Assembly: GCA_030607815.1 (NCBI GenBank) | Contig: JAUWJG010000013.1 | Coordinates: 1 to 16,067 of the forward strand | DNA length: 16,067 bases | Direction: 5' to 3' | Source: Candidatus Bathyarchaeota archaeon | Lineage (GTDB): Archaea; Thermoproteota; Bathyarchaeia; RBG-16-48-13; GCA-020355125 | Shown here: positions 15,557 to 16,067 of the stretch, piece after piece | How the letters are laid out: each line of letters opens with the position of its first letter | How positions within the stretch are numbered: position 1 is the stretch's first letter | Notes under the pieces: generated by a model | Told to the model about the DNA's origin: nothing | Databases searched by the model: none | The model's input: the letters and a program-made list of their open reading frames with translations, nothing else | Program-made: the position numbers and the translations under genes

Positions 15557-16067
15557 TCACATCGTGTTTATTTTTTGTTGTTTCTTGTACATTCTCCAAC
15601 TTAAACACATGGTTCTTGGATGCGAAGCTTTGACCTCATCTAAAGCTGTGATAGACGTGTTGTGGGGAGCTTCTAATATTATCTTCGGATTCAGATAAGC
15701 GTCCTTTGATATTTGAGAAAAAATGGCAATATATCTGTTGAGTTCTTCAAAGGATTCAGTTTCAGTAGGTTCTATCATCAAAGCTTCTTCTACAATAGGA
15801 GGAAAATATATCGTGGGGGCGTGAATACCATAGTCTAACATTCTCTTAGCCACATGTTTCGCGGTTACACCGGTATCGAATTTGAGCCTAGAGCAGCTTA
15901 TCACAAATTCATGTGTTCTCAATCTATCCAAGCCATATACAAGATTGAATCCTTTAATCTCTGTGATTTTATGAGCTAAGTAATTTGCATTTAAGACACT
16001 GAATTCTGCGATTTTCTTCAATCCACTAAGTCCCATCGAGAGAATATATGTGAAAGCTCTCACTATA
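15557..16067 (-). CDS. gcvPB: Glycine dehydrogenase (decarboxylating), subunit 2, C-terminal part
   Basis: The last 169 residues of the P-protein beta half, which in archaea is a separate polypeptide that binds pyridoxal phosphate and decarboxylates glycine onto the H protein. The frame runs off the window end; the GTG at 16063 is an internal Val (VRAFTYI), and the PLP lysine is outside. Visible blocks are RAFTYILSMGLSGLKK, VLNANYLA, a C-terminal DYGIHAPTIYFPP block, and EALMIEPTETESFEELNRY, all typical of GcvPB. Its final residues (KKQQKINTM) look like a variable tail. It is convergent with gcvT, so the two are not in one operon even though they act in the same complex. Confidence 0.93.
   Translation of the reverse strand, partial: IVRAFTYILSMGLSGLKKIAEFSVLNANYLAHKITEIKGFNLVYGLDRLRTHEFVISCSRLKFDTGVTAKHVAKRMLDYGIHAPTIYFPPIVEEALMIEPTETESFEELNRYIAIFSQISKDAYLNPKIILEAPHNTSITALDEVKASHPRTMCLSWRMYKKQQKINTM

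Overview
This is an archaeal chromosome window. It is AT-rich, with tightly packed genes, Shine-Dalgarno (SD) motifs, and 5 of the 12 visible starts read as TTG. The domain is set by gene content: RNA polymerase subunit N, archaeal/eukaryal-type S2 and GluRS, a tRNA-splicing endonuclease homologue, isopentenyl phosphate kinase, and a UbiA prenyltransferase of the archaeal ether-lipid type. The lineage cannot be fixed from the sequence alone. The SMC5/6-like ATPase and low GC would suit an Asgard or related lineage, but this is only a guess.

Layout. (1) 1-2427: the C-terminal two-thirds of a large SMC/Rad50-superfamily ATPase, cut by the window start. It has a CxxC zinc-hook-like turn and a head that reads like eukaryotic SMC5/SMC6. 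(2) 2428-3038: about 610 bases with no convincing gene, perhaps eroded coding DNA. (3) 3039-4911: rpoN, then rps2 and a MEMO-family gene. rpoK and eno, which often lie between rpoN and rps2 in archaea, are absent. (4) 5164-9037: a tight operon for isoprenoid synthesis, in pathway order: mevalonate kinase, isopentenyl phosphate kinase, type 2 IPP isomerase and geranylgeranyl diphosphate synthase. (5) 9112-14056: gltX, an endA homologue, a ubiA-family gene (probable DGGGP synthase) and hisS, with a small broken gene between ubiA and hisS. (6) 14334-16067: gcvT (+ strand) facing the C-terminal end of gcvPB (- strand), two glycine cleavage components.

How they fit together. IPK means the archaeal mevalonate route, in which isopentenyl phosphate is phosphorylated to IPP. 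The isomerase makes DMAPP, GGPP synthase builds the C20 chain, and the UbiA enzyme probably adds the second geranylgeranyl chain to the lipid headgroup. The tRNA and translation genes between them are a common archaeal neighbourhood, not a single pathway.

Most worth a second look: the SMC5/6-like head with a Rad50-like hook; the EndA homologue lacking the expected catalytic His; the HIGS variant in GluRS; a repeated CAAGGAA-plus-TATA element, duplicated in tandem before ubiA; and the broken small gene before hisS. No CRISPR array, tRNA, rRNA or intact mobile element was seen.
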